The notes under the pieces are model-generated. The model did not search any database and was not told the DNA's origin. It was given only the letters and a program-made list of their open reading frames with translations. DNA of 64,000 nucleotides, taken from contig JABELC010000004.1 of assembly GCA_028455995.1 (NCBI GenBank), positions 1 to 64,000 of the forward strand, read 5' to 3'. This stretch comes from Scleromitrula shiraiana (taxonomy: Eukaryota; Ascomycota; Leotiomycetes; Helotiales; Sclerotiniaceae). The translations under genes were made by a program, and so were the position numbers. This document shows positions 1 to 12,721 of the stretch, in pieces. The stretch's first letter is position 1. Each line of letters starts with the position of its first letter.

Positions 1-1506
1 GAGGTCCCTCAATAGTTCTGTAGCAAGAATAGGTGGAAGCATGGTAAGACCAGTGACTTTGTATTTAATATCGCTTGACTTTGGCTCGTCCTCATTCTGT
101 ACCATTGCCGACCATGTCCCATACGGAACATCTATTGTAGGATCAACATTAAAGCTTACCGTAGCTCGACTTAGGACTGTTCTGTCTGTCTCTGCATCAT
201 TGGTTTCGACAGAGTCGTAAGTATACCGACGAGATCGAGGTTCGGAACGTTCCAAGGCAGGCAATCCTTCAAGAGCTCGTAATGTCAATTCATCCTCTCC
301 ACGGACTAGATTTTCATCTTCTGGAGCATCTGGATAGTCATATTCGAGAGTTGGAACGTTTAACATACCATCAAACATACTCTCCCCAACTGGTCGAGGC
401 ATACACTTGTAGATTGGTCGGTAAAGAACAGATGATACGAGGCAATAGAGTCTTCCATATGACCAAACCAAGAAGAATGGAGCTGTAGATCTAATGACTG
501 CCGCTTTCCATGAAAGTATTGTTCCAGATAGGGTCGGGTGTGTAAGAAGAGATGCTCTTGGGAATGGAATAATAGTTTTAATGGATGGCAAGAGTCCAAC
601 TGGTTTGATAATGTTGAGTTGTGTAAGCATAAATAGAATGCGCAGCTGGACTTGATAATATGAGGATCCGATTTTGATACTAAAGAATTAGTCATAGATC
701 GTTTGGTTCGTAGATGCACTTACAGATTTCCCAGCCTTCTGCCAATCCAGATTCTGTTATCGCTATAATCAGGATCACATGGATTGAAGTAAGTGTCCAC
801 AACAATTTTCATGGCGCTTCGTAGGAACTCGAATGCGTAGTTTACCATGTTAGTAGCTAAACCATTAGACAACAGATCTGGAAGTGACTGGCGAGCTCTT
901 TCACGTCTAATCAACTCAAGAACTCCAACATCAGAATATGATTCATAAATCTTTCATGATTAGCACAATTCAAAATCAGATTTATTGTAGTACTCACAAG
1001 AACACGACGTCTGAATCCAAGAACTCCCCAACAACCTGCTACACACGCTATTCGGGCGACATTTAATATTTTTAATCCGAGTAGTGTGTCACGATGCTTT
1101 TGAGCTTGTTCCTTCTTTGCTTCACGTTCGACGATATTCAAATCTTCGATGATTCCTGTCGACTGCATGACTTCATTGGCAGCTCGAACATTCTCCCTTT
1201 CTCTACGTCTTGTTTCTGGGTTTATTGGATGACCGTGTTGATTATATTGCTGCGCATTTAAGTTTGTATCAGGAGATTCTGATGGAATGAGTTCAGTTTC
1301 ATACGGAGTTCGGCCCTGAGGAATATTAGAAAGATTGATGAAGAGAGAGGGAATATAAAATTCTCGTGACTGTGACAGATGCGCAGCAAGTAGAAGTCGA
1401 GAATAATATTATATTAACAGGAGAGACAAGGAAGAAGATATAAAACTAATAAGAATAATTCTAAACGTACCAAGGCCAAAGCCGTCAATGATTCAAATCT
1501 TCCCAT
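1..1506 (-). CDS. Unrecognised conserved-looking fungal protein, 3' part cut by window edge
   Basis: Five-prime part of a minus-strand gene that runs off the left edge. The start codon is at 1506-1504 (begins MGRFESLTALAL). Exons that keep phase are 1506-1471, 1315-998, 914-724 and 679 to beyond 1, with introns opening GTACGT, GTGAGT and GTAAGT. I do not recognise the family. The visible part has a charged, Arg/Glu-rich stretch (TRRREREN), a hydrophobic segment with Cys/Gly (RIACVAGCWGVLGF) and further hydrophobic stretches around LRILFMLTQLNIIKPVGLL and APFFLVWSYGRLYCLVSSV. These suggest a membrane-associated protein. An acidic soluble region follows (YDYPDAPEDENLVRGEDE). It is divergently oriented to UTP13, about 460 bp away. 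The gene is convincing because four exons join without stops; the function is unknown. Confidence 0.7.
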
Positions 1507-1964
1507 TTTTATTTAGTTGATCGGATGCTCTCAAATCATCAAAACATGTATATCCTAGCCTCGAGCTCTTTGGGGAATTTGAGATGTAACTATCAACATC
1601 AAGTGTGCTTCATAGTGCACCTTTCATATGAAGCTATTTGAGTACAAACAACAAGAGGAATAGGAGAATTCGTCTTCGTTGAGTAAATCGATGAAAAATG
1701 CGACGACGACGACGACGACGACGATGAGTTTAGCAATAATAATCTCGAGATGACTGCTTTGAAAGTACAAACACGCATACACGTGATCAAAGACGCTAAG
1801 ATTAAGCTTATCTCTCAACCCCTTGTCAATATCGAAACTTTTTTGAGCCGTGAAAAAAAAAATAATAGAGGTCGAGATATCAATAACTTCAACCTTCCAA
1901 TTCTTACAATTACTTGACATCTACATTGGAAGACTTGGTCGGCGATACCTTTGATATATTTACA
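1507..1964. promoter_or_regulatory. Shared upstream region of the unknown gene and UTP13, with a CGA microsatellite
   Basis: Non-coding 458 bp between two divergent genes. It contains (CGA)8 at 1701-1724, running directly into CGATGAGTT (1722-1730). That sequence resembles the yeast PAC element (GCGATGAGNT) found upstream of ribosome-biogenesis genes. A poly-A tract lies near 1853-1863. The PAC resemblance is suggestive only. Confidence 0.35.
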
Positions 1965-4799
1965 ATGGCTAGTAAAGCTCCATACAAGACGACATTCGAA
2001 CCAGAACATACAATTCAACCAATTTATACTGGAGGAAGTGTTGCGCTTGATAAAACTGGGCGCATTCTTGCAAGTACACTTGGAGAAGATGTTTTGTTAA
2101 CAGATTTGAATACTGGAAGAGAATTGGCCAGAATAGAAGGAGTTAGTGGTTTGCTATCGCAACTACATGAGTTAATTGATTTACTGACATTGGTTATCAG
2201 GATGGGGAGATAATTTCTACCTTGACTTGTAAGTAAATCCTTTGCAACTATCTTTGAGCCATTCTTAACGATCTACATAGTAACGCCATCTGCGACTCAC
2301 TTAATAATATGTTCGAGATCACTTTCTATGCGAATATACTCCCTGCGACCCTCTCTATCATCAATCCTTACCCTAAACTACGAACTTCTTCGAACTCTCA
2401 AACCGCACACAACACCAGTAGTCGTTTTGGCCGTTGATCAAACTAGCACATTATTGGCAACGGGAGCTGCGGATGGAGTAGTAAAAGTTTGGGATATTGC
2501 TGGGGGTTATGTCACACATACATTCCGAGGTCCCAATGTGCTTGTTTCCGCCCTACATTTCTTCGAATTGGTTTCCAGTGGTAGAGATGAACAAGTTGGG
2601 ATCTCGGCTAGAAATCGAAAAAAAGAACGTAGGAAGAGTGAGGCAGATGAAGATTCAAGTAATGAAGCAGCCAAAGGATTTCGCCTTGCTTCCGGAAGTC
2701 AGGATGGAAAGGTTCGAATTTGGGATCTTTACAAGAGAAATTGTTCTTCGGTTTTAGATTCTCATGTATCAGATGTTCGAGCATTAGATTATTCGCCAGA
2801 GGAAAATGCTTTGCTGACTGGAAGTCGTGATAAGACAATAATGTGGTGGGATGCAAAGACTTGGAAGATTAGAAAAGTTATACCTGTGCTCGAAGAAGTG
2901 GAAACTGCTGGTTTCATCGATACTGGAAAATTCACATATACAGGAGGTTCGAGTGGAGTAATTCGAGTTTGGCAAACAGAAAACGGCAGAGAAGTCACGA
3001 AACCTCAACAAAGTGGTACTGAAGCGGATGCTATCGTTGATGCAATTTCATTTCATGATATGCCTTTTATTTTATCCATACAAGCGGATCATACTCTTAT
3101 TATCCACTCGACTGATTCATTGAAGGATGCGGAAAGTACTCTCAGCATTCCATCTCTAGATCAAATCAGACGGATCTCAGGAACTCACGACGAAATTATC
3201 GATTTGGGATTCTTGTTACCAGATAAGTCATTACTTGCTTTGGCTACCAATTCCGAGGAAATCAGGGTTGTATCATTAAACCAAAGCACTTCGGACGAAA
3301 AAATGGAATCAACTCAATACTTTGGTGCGGATGTTGCTCAATTGAAGGGTCACGAAGATATCATCATCTGTTTAGATATTGACTGGTCCGGCCACTGGAT
3401 TGCAACCGGAGCCAAAGATAATACAGCACGACTATGGAGAATCGACCCAGAAAACTCATCATTTACCTGTCATACCACTTTCACAGGACATGCGGAGTCA
3501 TTGGGCGCCATCGCCCTTCCACATTTACCACCACCAGAATCTTCACACGCATATAAATCACCTTTGGAGCATCCCCCAAGCTTTTTATTGACTGGTTCAC
3601 AAGATCAAACTATCAAACGATGGGATATTCAAGGACAGGCAGTTACAGGAAAAGCACCTAGAGCTTTGTATACTCGCAAAGCTCACGATAAAGATATCAA
3701 CGCTTTAGATATCAATCACAATGCCCAACTCTTTGCATCCGCATCTCAAGATCGAACAGTCAAGATTTGGTCCGTTGAAGAAGGAGAAGTACAAGGAGTA
3801 TTGCGAGGACACAGACGTGGTGTATGGTCCGTGAAATTTGCACCAAAAGATACACCCACCATAATTGGCGAAAACGGACCCGCAACCGGCAAAGGATTAA
3901 TTCTCACCGGAAGCGGAGACAAGACAGTGAAAATCTGGAGTCTTTCGGATTATAGTTGTCTAAGAACATTTGAAGGCCACACCAACAGTGTATTAAAAGT
4001 CGCCTGGTTAAAACTTCCAAGTCCCGAAGATCGCAACAGGAAACACGTACAAATCGCCACAGCCGGTGGAGACGGCCTCGTTAAAATCTGGGACGCTACG
4101 ACGGGTGAAGCAGAATGCACGCTTGATAATCACGAAGATAGAGTATGGGCACTCACGGTCCACCCAGTTACCAATACCATCGTCTCCGGAAGCGGCGACT
4201 CGACGGTTACATTCTGGAAGGACACGACGTCTCAGACGGCGGCGGAGAGTACGGCAGCCGCGACGCAATTTGTGGAGCAGGAGCAGGAATTGCAGAATTT
4301 TATCCACGCGGGCTCGTATCGTGAGGCGATTGTTCTCGCGCTGCAACTTAATCATCCGGCGCGATTACTGTCTTTATTCACTACGGTAGTTACAGGGAAG
4401 GCTGAGGAGGGATCGCTTTCGGGTCTTAGGGCTGTTGATGAAGTTCTTAGTCATTTAACGGATGATCAGATATTTACGCTACTACTTCGATTGAGAGATT
4501 GGAACACGAATGCGCGGACGGCGCCGGTTGCGCAGAGGATTCTGGGAGCGATTGTGAAGAGTTATCCGGCGGGGAGATTGGCAAATTTGAAGGTGGGTGG
4601 GAAGGGGCAGGGGAGAGGACTGAGGGAGGTGGTGGATGCGTTGAGGGTTTATACGGAGAGGCATTATAGGAGGGTGGAGGAGTTGGTTGATGAGAGTTTT
4701 TTGGTGGAGTATACGTTGAGGGAGATGGATGGGGTTGGGTTGGTTGAGACGGGGGTGGGTGCTGGTTTGGATGAGGATAGGGATACTATTATGGTGTAG
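1965..4799 (+). CDS. UTP13: U3 snoRNP / SSU-processome WD40 protein Utp13
   Basis: Subunit of the UTP-B/PWP2 subcomplex that binds the 5' ETS pre-rRNA in the nucleolus. The CDS is join(1965..2141, 2201..2228, 2281..4799), about 907 aa; yeast Utp13 is a little over 800 aa. The first ATG in frame starts MASKAPYKTTFEPEH, and an upstream TTG was not used. The sequence shows many WD40 blades (for example GAADGVVKVWD, SGSQDGKVRIWD, TGSRDKTIMWWD, TGSQDQTIKRWD, ASASQDRTVKIWS, TGSGDKTVKIWS, ATAGGDGLVKIWD, SGSGDSTVTFW), consistent with the two tandem propellers of the family. After the last blade comes the helical Utp13 C-terminal domain (from QNFIHAGSYREAIVLALQLNHP). The tail codons shift to a G-rich style over the last 400 bases. 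Family assignment is strong. Confidence 0.95.
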
Positions 4800-5279
4800 A
4801 TATGTTGTGGTATCTTTGACTTACTGTGGATATATAGGATACTTATCATATGTTTATAGTTACTAAAATGTTCAAATAAAACTGTAGCGCTCTTGAATAA
4901 GAGGGGAGCAAGTTATTTACCATTCCTTTCGAACGGAAGCAGATCTGAGTGACTGGTAGCCTTGTTCGTAAATCGAGATTGTATACTACTACAATTCGCC
5001 GCCGATTTCCTGATGATATTCTCTAATTGGCAAAGACCCTATAACAATTATCGCAGGATTCAAGATATATTCGGCTTTCTCTCTCTCATTTACTCAAACT
5101 CACTTCGTTCCAATCATTGGATTCTTTGATATTTTTAAGTCTCCCCTGTATAGTGTTCTAGAGGCATCAGGCGAGGGAGATAGCGCAACAGTCAATATAT
5201 ATAGAATAGATACCTACACAAAATACAACCAACCAACCAACTAACCAAGTATAAGCAACGCCACCAACCATCACCGCAA
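4800..5279. other. Convergent 3' intergenic region
   Basis: 480 bp between the stops of UTP13 and the M19 dipeptidase. It is AT-rich with no ORF worth reporting. An ACCAACC run (5228-5247) is the only low-complexity feature seen. Confidence 0.6.
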
Positions 5280-7053
5280 TCAAGGAAACGCCCCCAACTC
5301 ATCCTCCTCCGGCCTCTCCCCGGCCTCCTGCATCCTCCTCGCAACCCCATCTACCTCCCCCCAAACCCTCAACACATTCCCTCCCACCACCTTCCCCACA
5401 TCCCCATCACTTACCCCCCTCCTCAAAAGCTCCCCCACCAACACAGGAAACTTACTCACATCATCCAATCCCCTTGGCGTATCTGGGATCCCATCGAAAT
5501 CGCTCCCGAACCCCACGTGATCCCATCCGATCAGATTGCCTATATACATTACATGGTCTGCTACGTGTTCTAAAGTGGAATTCTGGGGGTAAAAATCAGG
5601 GAGGCCGTTTGTATTGGAGGAGTTAGCGACGCAGGATACAAAGTCGGGGGAGAAATTGATCATGACGAGGGAGTTTGTCTTTTTGACGAGATGGAGGATG
5701 TGGTCGGGAACGTTGCGGGGGTGGGGACAGAGTGTGTAGGAGGAGGAGTGGGAGAAGATTGTTGGGGCGAGACTTCCTTTCCATTGGTTGTTTTTGTCTT
5801 TGGTGTGGTTCCCGGCTCCGAGGACATCGAGCATGGTGTCTTGGGATACGTGGGAGAGATCAACTATCATTCCTAATCTATTCATCTCCCTGATTACTTT
5901 CCTTCCAGCAGGTGATACACCACCCCAATGCGGAGTGGATTTCTCGATACCTCCATCTGGTAATTCTAGGAGTGCGGCATCTGCATAAGCGTTATGACAG
6001 TTATGTGTTAGTGTTGCGTAGCGAACGCCTAGATTATAATAGTGACGGAGATTAGAAAAGGAATTTCCTATTTGGTGGAGACCTTCGATTATGTAGGGGG
6101 AGATTAGTTGGCCGGTTTTGAAAGAGGGTAGGGCGGTGCTGCTGTTTCCAGGGAGGGAGAATGTGGTTGGGTAGGTGGATTGAAGACGAGTTAGGAGGTC
6201 AAGTTGGGTTAGAGTGAAGGATACGGCTAGGTAAGTTAGTATTCTATTCGTATTGGTGTTGATGGATGTTATAGAAACGGAGAATATTTAGGTAGGTAGG
6301 GAGGTAGGGAGGTAGGTAATGATGGGGATAAGAAGTGCGCTGTACCTACAATCAGCATAATTTTCATTAGAGAAATCAGACCAATTGCTTGGACATGGAA
6401 CAAATGCACCTGGAAAGTATGAAGTTAGTAATAATTCATGTATAATGGAATGGAATGTAGTGATACTCACTCCAAAAAGCACCCCCATTCTTTCCCTCCC
6501 TTAATCTTGGTATATCAACGTGACCTCTCATACCACCATTTTCAAAAAGATCTTTAAATTCAGGATCATAGATATGATTTTTATAGGCAGATCTAATCAT
6601 GATTGCAAGGTCATTATGACCATCTATGAATTGGGTCATCAATAAGATTCATTCCAAAGCAATAATAGGTGGGTGTGAAAGTATGTATCACAAACCTATC
6701 AATGGTGTATCCCTCAATATCTTATTTACTCTCTCCTGGATTGACTTGGGAGATTGATCATGATGTTTGAAGGGCGGCCACCAACTATGATGAAATATAC
6801 CCCCAAATATATCAAGAGGTATAAATAACATGGTAAATATCATTATAGAACATAATGTCAATACTATGGCCATCAAATTATTGAATGGTCTTTGAGATAT
6901 TGAGGTTGATGATTTAGATTCATCGGTCGGTATTTCTTCAATATCGATATCATGATTATGATTATGATTGTTGTAACTTTGAGATGTTGATCCTTGAATT
7001 TCTGGTGATGATTTATCTTGTGGTAGTAGAGGATCTGTTTCTTTATATGCCAT
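5280..7053 (-). CDS. Membrane dipeptidase, peptidase family M19
   Basis: Zinc dipeptidase related to mammalian renal dipeptidase, which hydrolyses dipeptides. The CDS is complement(join(5280..6226, 6350..6409, 6471..6623, 6696..7053)), about 505 aa, and all phases close. The N-terminus (MAYKETDPLLPQ) is cytosolic and polar with an NHNHNHD stretch. One hydrophobic anchor follows at about residues 58-85 (NLMAIVLTLCSIMIFTMLF), so the catalytic part is predicted outside the cytosol, in a vacuole or at the cell surface. Metal-site signatures are DGHNDL (HxD, residues 120-125), THNCHNAYAD, DLSHVS, IFSHSSSYTLCPHPRN and HVGFGSDFDGI, all typical of M19. It is convergent with UTP13 and divergent from the RhoGAP gene. 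It probably contributes to peptide scavenging. Confidence 0.93.
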
Positions 7054-7334
7054 TATACTCAGGTATTATTGGAATCAATTGATGAAGTATTATTGTATAT
7101 AATTATTATGAAGATATACTTTTGTGCAATTTGAGGTTAATGTTTAATGTTCAATGTTCCAGGCTGAGACATCACATTTAATTATTATCCTTACTGTTTG
7201 TTACCCGTAGACTGTACGTACCTTGAACTAGAATATTAGAATATTATAATAGAATATTATAATAGAATAAAAAATACTATAGATATATCCTTCCCGGTTT
7301 TAATTCAATCCCGATGTCATATTCGTCTTATTAT

Positions 7335-7451
7335 TCCCCTCTCTCCTCTTCTTTCCTCTTCTCTTCTCTTCTCTCCTCTCTTCTCTCCTCTCTTCTCTCC
7401 TCTCTTCTCCTCTTCTTTCCTCTCCTCTCTCTCCTCTCCTCTTCTCTCACC
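7335..7451 (+). repeat. CT-rich polypyrimidine tract
   Basis: About 115 bp of nearly pure pyrimidine on the plus strand, built from repeated CTCTTCTCTCCT-like units. It lies about 0.9 kb upstream of the RGD2-like start and 0.3 kb upstream of the dipeptidase start. Confidence 0.8.
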
Positions 7452-7703
7452 TGATCATTCATGATCATATATCATCCTCTCACCCTCATCGATATCAATC
7501 CACATCTCATACCAGCAGTACATCTACGTTTGTGGGCAGTACAATTTTTACAAGTACAATAATAAATCTTCTATTCTTCATACATACATTCCATCTCTCA
7601 TATTTCTTTCTTTCTTTTCTTTTCTTCTTTCTTCCTTAAATAATTTCTATCAAACTGATATACAAAATTATATATATATACATTACAACTACATATTAAT
7701 TAT

Positions 7704-7785
7704 ACTACATTACATTACATTACATTATATTACATTATATTATATTACATTACATTATATTACATTACATTATATTACATTACAC
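7704..7785 (+). repeat. TTACA/TTATA pentanucleotide repeat
   Basis: Imperfect microsatellite of ACATT units with interspersed ATATT units, in the intergenic region between the dipeptidase and the RhoGAP gene. Confidence 0.8.
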
Positions 7786-8363
7786 TGGTAGTAAGAACTC
7801 TTATTATTATTATTAGGGTTACCATCTTTCTCGTGTACCTCCTTCAAACCCCTTCAAACCCCACCAACCCTCCTTTCCCTTTCCCTTCCCCCCCCCCCCC
7901 CCAGTAAATATCAACAGTTACTATACGGACCATCCCATATCATACGGACCATCCCATCCCATACCATCCCATACCATACCATACTATACCTTAAAATTAC
8001 CTCCTTGCTCCTGAATCCTTTTTTCTCCACTGCCACTGCCACAGCTTCTTCATTTTTTTCCTTCTTCATTCTCATCATCAACAACAACAAAACATCATCC
8101 TGTCATTCGTTACGAAAAAAAATAAAAAAAAATAAAAACAAATTGAAATAAATAAACGATATCAATTTCATTTCTACAATTTAACATACATACAATATCT
8201 GCGCAGACGTTGTCGTTGTATCACATCTTCATTTTGACGTACCACTTACATACAAACAAACATTCAATCTATCTCGCAATCAAATCCCGAATATCTAATC
8301 ACAACATTCAATATTACCATAAAATCTCCTTTTTCTTCTTTACCTTAATATATTTCACCAATC

Positions 8364-11309
8364 ATGCCTAATTTTGCGGATTCTTTTTGGTCTGGGGATT
8401 ATGCTGGAGGTAAGGGGTTTTCTTTCTATCTTAAGACTTAAGAAAAAATATCTTCATTTATATGCATCTTCTATTCATATCGTATCGTATCGTATCATAT
8501 CATATTTGACATTTGCTAATATATCTTACATTAAAAAAGGTCTTGGTGTCTTATTCGGTAAACTTCAACAAGGAGTTGCGGAAAACCAACAAGTTCTTAC
8601 CATTGCGCGAATGAGAGCGGAAGCCGAAGAATTATATGGTATGAAATTAGGTGATATAGGTCCAGCTACAGATAGAATAACTGGTGGTTTCTCAAGAGAT
8701 GATGGAGCAAGTGTTAAAAAGGTTGGGGATTGATTTCATATCTTGTCTATATCACTAGATGTGATCTGGATCTATGATGGCTGACAATAATATTAGGCAT
8801 ATGATGGAGTACGGACAGAGATGGAAGAAGCTGCCAAAAATCATCGAAAAATCGCACAAAGTATTCGAGATTTAGTTGTAGCGCCGTTTTCGCGCTGGTG
8901 TGATGCTCACGAAATTCGAGTTCAAAATTCTCAAGACGATCTTCAAGCGCGCATAAAACTTCACGATAAACAAGCGGAATTGGTTAAGAAATTACGAAGT
9001 CATTATTTTAATAAATGTCGATTGGTGGAAGATATTGAGGAAGAGAACAAACTCGCTTTCCAGGATCCAGAAACCAGTCCAAAGGCAAAAATACCAGAGA
9101 TCAAAGTTGGGGATAGGGAAGATGAAGACGACGAATCTTTGGAAATTGGTGACGAAATGTACAACTCGGAACAAGTCAAAAAGATTCTTACGCACCTCTT
9201 AAATACGATCAAATTGGTAGATACGAAAGTACCAATCTTAGGAACATATCAAAATACAACATCTGGCGCAGATATAGTGGATTATTTTCAACAACATTTG
9301 GGAGCTACAAGTGTCAGTCATGCTGAACGTATTGGACAAGATATGGTATCGCATGGATTTCTTCGATTGATTGGAAATGTTGGAAATATTTTTGCAAATA
9401 GCTCCAAGATGTTTTATCAATGGCGACCAAAATGCTTTCAGTTAACAGGAATTCCAGAGAAGAAACCTACGCCCGCTCGAACATTTTCACTCGCATCCAA
9501 CTCGGAATTTGGCGATTCTCCTGTCGTTGGTTCTGTATCCGAATATTTGGCTGGTTGGAATCCTTTGAACAATCAACATCCAAACGAAACTCCAGGCGAT
9601 CGACTCCGAAGAGAAGCTTCAGATGCAGATGAACGATACAAACAAGGTGTTAAGAAATTGGACCATCTAAGATGTCAATTGGAGGAAGCTATCATGGACC
9701 ATTTGAGCTATTTGGAACGTTGTGAACTTGATAGATTAAAGGCTATCAAGACCATCATTCTAGACTTTTCTGGGACCATTAGTAATGTTATTCCGAGCCT
9801 ACAATCTACGGTGGATAAGATGATGCTCTACCAAGAGACAGTACAACCCCAAGGAGATCTACGATACCTATTGGAGAATTACCGAACTGGTGGGTTTGCA
9901 CCCAAGGTTGTTGTCTATGAAAATTACTATAACTCGGCGGATGAACAAACTTTCGGTGTTGATTTGGAAGCTCGCGCAAGAGGGGATAGAAAAAGAGTTC
10001 CCGCCATCATTACTACAATTCTTACATTCCTCGACAATAGATACCCGGATCTTGAAGGTGATGAAGCAAGAAGAAGTGTATGGCTTGTTGATGTTCCTCT
10101 TCATCAAACTCATCGAGTACGAAGCGTTCTTAATACTGGAAAACCATTTGGTACAGATGTTCTAGACCCATTTGAAATTCCAATAATTGCTAGCATACTT
10201 AAATTATACTTGTTAGAATTACCAGGTATTTCTTTCATATCTCTCCCTACTGGATACAACTAACATATATAGACTCTTTGGTATCATCTCACGTTTACGA
10301 AATTATGAAAACCATTTATTCTACACCAGCATCAGAATCGACTGACGCTGCTCGAATTTCCGTACTTCAAAATACCCTCAGTCAACTCCGATTAGCTAAT
10401 ATTGCGACATTGGATGCTCTCATGACCCATTTTACGAGATTAATTGAGCTTACTTCAGCCGATGAAGCATATATCACACAACTTGCAACTATTCTTGCGC
10501 CTTGCATTCTACGACCTAAAACCGAAACTTCTATGACGATGGAGGAGAAGTACTCATACAGACTCATTCGTGATTTATTCACTCACAAAGATGCTATATT
10601 CACCGAATTGAAACGAGCATCATCTCTCAACCTTGCCGGAAATACCGATAATAGAAGACCAAGGGCAATCAGCACGGATGAAAGTAATCGAAAGGCTAAT
10701 ATGGAAGCAAGACAACGAGCCATCATCGCAGCAGGTGGAGCTAGAAGTCGCGCTACAAGTCCAGCACCAAGTCCACGTGGACACCGTAGAGATCGAAGTT
10801 CCGGACCACCACCAGCAGAAACTAGATTCCCCGTTCAAACATCCCCAACCGCCACTACCGATAGTGTTCGAAATTCTCGAGGCAGTGTTCGACAAAGTCT
10901 CGACGTTCCTTCATCCGCAGAAGCTAGTCCAACCGTTGAGCCCAAAACCCCATTATCCCCATCTACTAATCTCAATGGCAATGCAACTTCAACCGAACCT
11001 AGCAGTATTGCGAGCGCAACATACATGCCTGGCGATGGCCTTGACGAAATTACGGTCGAGAAGCGAAGTAGTTTCCCCGCCTCGGTGGAAAAGCGAAATA
11101 GTCTAGGGAGAACAGCACCAGCGTCGAGATTTCCGGGGAGGAAACCAATTGCGCTGGCGAGGATGAGCCAGGATTATGCGGCGGGTAAGAGGGATAGCGT
11201 GGGGAGTCTAGGTGGGGGGAGTACGACGGGGAGCATGAGTATTGGGGAGGAGCCGGAGGGGAGTGCGAGGGTGGGAGTTAGCTTGACTGATAAACCCATG
11301 GATGATTGA
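8364..11309 (+). CDS. F-BAR / DEP / RhoGAP protein, Rgd2 type
   Basis: Predicted membrane-curvature-binding regulator of Rho GTPases at sites of polar growth. The CDS is join(8364..8409, 8540..8721, 8797..10225, 10273..11309), about 897 aa. The N-terminal half of an F-BAR domain (from FADSFWSGDYAGGLGVLF; coiled-coil through LVEDIEEENKL) is interrupted by a DEP domain at about residues 220-287 (KVPILGTYQNTTSGADIVDYF). F-BAR helices then resume (DRLRREASDADERYKQGVKK) and a RhoGAP domain follows at about residues 462-665. This order matches yeast Rgd2. The tail (about 666-897) is Ser/Pro/Arg-rich and looks like a phosphoregulated linker. The RhoGAP active site looks degenerate: the arginine-finger position is Leu506 in SVWLVDV, the second Arg is Leu549 in KLYLLELP, and the conserved Asn is Gln in TQLATILAPCIL. 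It may therefore be a GTPase-binding scaffold rather than an active GAP. Confidence 0.9.
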
Positions 11310-12156
11310 GTGGGGGATTTAGTGAGGGAAGTTTTTGATGGCGTATACATTGGTGGAAAGTGGGAAGGGAAGGAAGTACTATGGACGGGTGGATGGAGGT
11401 ACGGAAGGATGGATGGAACGAAATAAGCTATCATGCTGAATGAAATGAATGAAAATGAAAATAAGCATCAGAGTCCTGTACGATAATTTGGTATTTATTG
11501 GTTTGTCTACCAGCCAGCGGGATGGTCATTCGATTCGATTTGATACCCTTCCCTTTTTTTATTTATCTCTTTCTTTTCTTCTTTCTAACTCTAACTATCT
11601 ATCTATTTCAATTACTCTTTGAGAAATATGATAATTTATTTATATGTCTCTGTTTATCTGTGATGGTTGATGGCTGGTTGATGGCTGGTTGATTGATTGA
11701 TTGTTGATACATTCCTTGACGAATGTTGGCTGTTGGCTGTTGGTAGTTGGTAGTTGGTTCTTGGTTCATAGATGAATGGATCACTGTGGATTCTCTCTTT
11801 ACCTTCTATACCCACCTCATGCTACCCTGAGTCCGAGTCCGTTTGGGCGGGAAAGGAAATCCCACTTATCCATTTCGATGACAATTATATTCAAGTTTGT
11901 ATTGATCCAGTAGATTTTTTTTTTTTTTTTTTTTCAAAACGGTTGTACTATTTAAGCTAAAAACCGTTGTTTTGATTTTATATTTTTTGTTTTTATTTAA
12001 TCATATATCTACTCTTTCTTTTTCGTCTTTCTCTTTCTCCTTTTCCTTTTCCCTTTCATTTTCATTTTCATTTTCATTTTCAACGCAACAATCCAATCCA
12101 ATCCATCAGACCCCTCTCATCCTCTCTCTCTCTCTCTCTCACACACACCCATAATA
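11310..12156. other. Intergenic region with low-complexity pyrimidine and GATGG/TGGTTGA repeats
   Basis: 3' flank of the RhoGAP gene and promoter of the first small secreted protein. It contains TGGATGGA-like and TGGTTGATGGC-like repeats (11390-11410, 11665-11760), a T run at about 11917-11934, TTTTCCTTTTC/TTTTCA repeats (12015-12080) and a (CT)n tract just before the ATG (about 12123-12140). No gene is seen. Confidence 0.5.
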
Positions 12157-12721
12157 ATGATACTCTCTTCTTCTTTCTCCCTTTACGGCGGCTTCATTAT
12201 CCTATCATGTTCTACCTTCAGCATCGCATCGCCGTTGGATATGATTACGAGAGGTGATAGTGGCTGTGGGCGAACGTGAGTTATTTATTCTTTCTTATTG
12301 TTTTCTTTTCTTCTCTTTTCTTTTCATCATCATCATCATCATCATCATCATGAGTACTAACCAACTTGAATATAATGCAATATAGATTTCAATTCATTCC
12401 TTCACTTAGAGCAACCGAGAGTGTCTGTATGTGTAATAATAGTTCGTACTCCCTCCTCCCCCCGTCATTTCCATGCCCTACATACCCCATTCATCTTCAT
12501 CATCAACAATTCAACGCTCAATCCTACCCACTCAATTCAATTCAATTCAATTCAATTCTATCACCTCCATACACACATCTAACATCCCAACAGATGAATG
12601 CTACTATCTAAACCCCAATCCTCCAATCCCCGATAAGCCTTGTCAACCACCGGGTGGGATTGTTCCGTTTGGTGGGAGTAACGTTAGTTGGTGTCCGGGG
12701 AAGATTATACCAGTTCTGTAA
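12157..12721 (+). CDS. Small secreted cysteine-rich protein (paralogue 1)
   Basis: Roughly 100-aa protein of unknown function. Exon 1 is 12157-12275, exon 2 starts at 12386, and exon 3 reads DECYYLNPNPPIPDKPCQPPGG up to the stop at 12719-12721. The N-terminus (MILSSSFSLYGGFIILSCSTFSIASP) is a good signal peptide. The mature part has six cysteines in the pattern GCG, CMC, ECYY, PCQPPGG and WCPG, so up to three disulfides, typical of apoplastic fungal effectors or antimicrobial proteins. The donor of intron 2 is uncertain. The only choices that keep the exon-3 frame are GTTCGT (after CMCNN) or GTATGT (which loses the CMC motif); I prefer the first because the neighbouring paralogue retains CMC. 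The paralogue lies about 1.3 kb downstream in the same orientation. Confidence 0.62.

Larger units (their letters stand above)
7054..8363. promoter_or_regulatory. Long divergent upstream region of dipeptidase and RGD2-like genes
   Basis: 1.3 kb without a gene. It holds a pyrimidine tract (about 7335-7450), TTACA/TTATA repeats (about 7704-7785), a poly-C run (about 7889-7902), CCATACCATCC-type repeats (7920-7990) and A-rich spacers. CT-rich and A-rich stretches immediately 5' of the RGD2-like start are usual for fungal promoters and leaders. Confidence 0.5.

Noticed and set aside
4008..4389. Overlapping ORFs on both strands inside the 3' part of UTP13
   Set aside because: The real frame carries clear WD40 blades and the Utp13 domain; the others are Arg/Leu-rich shadows.
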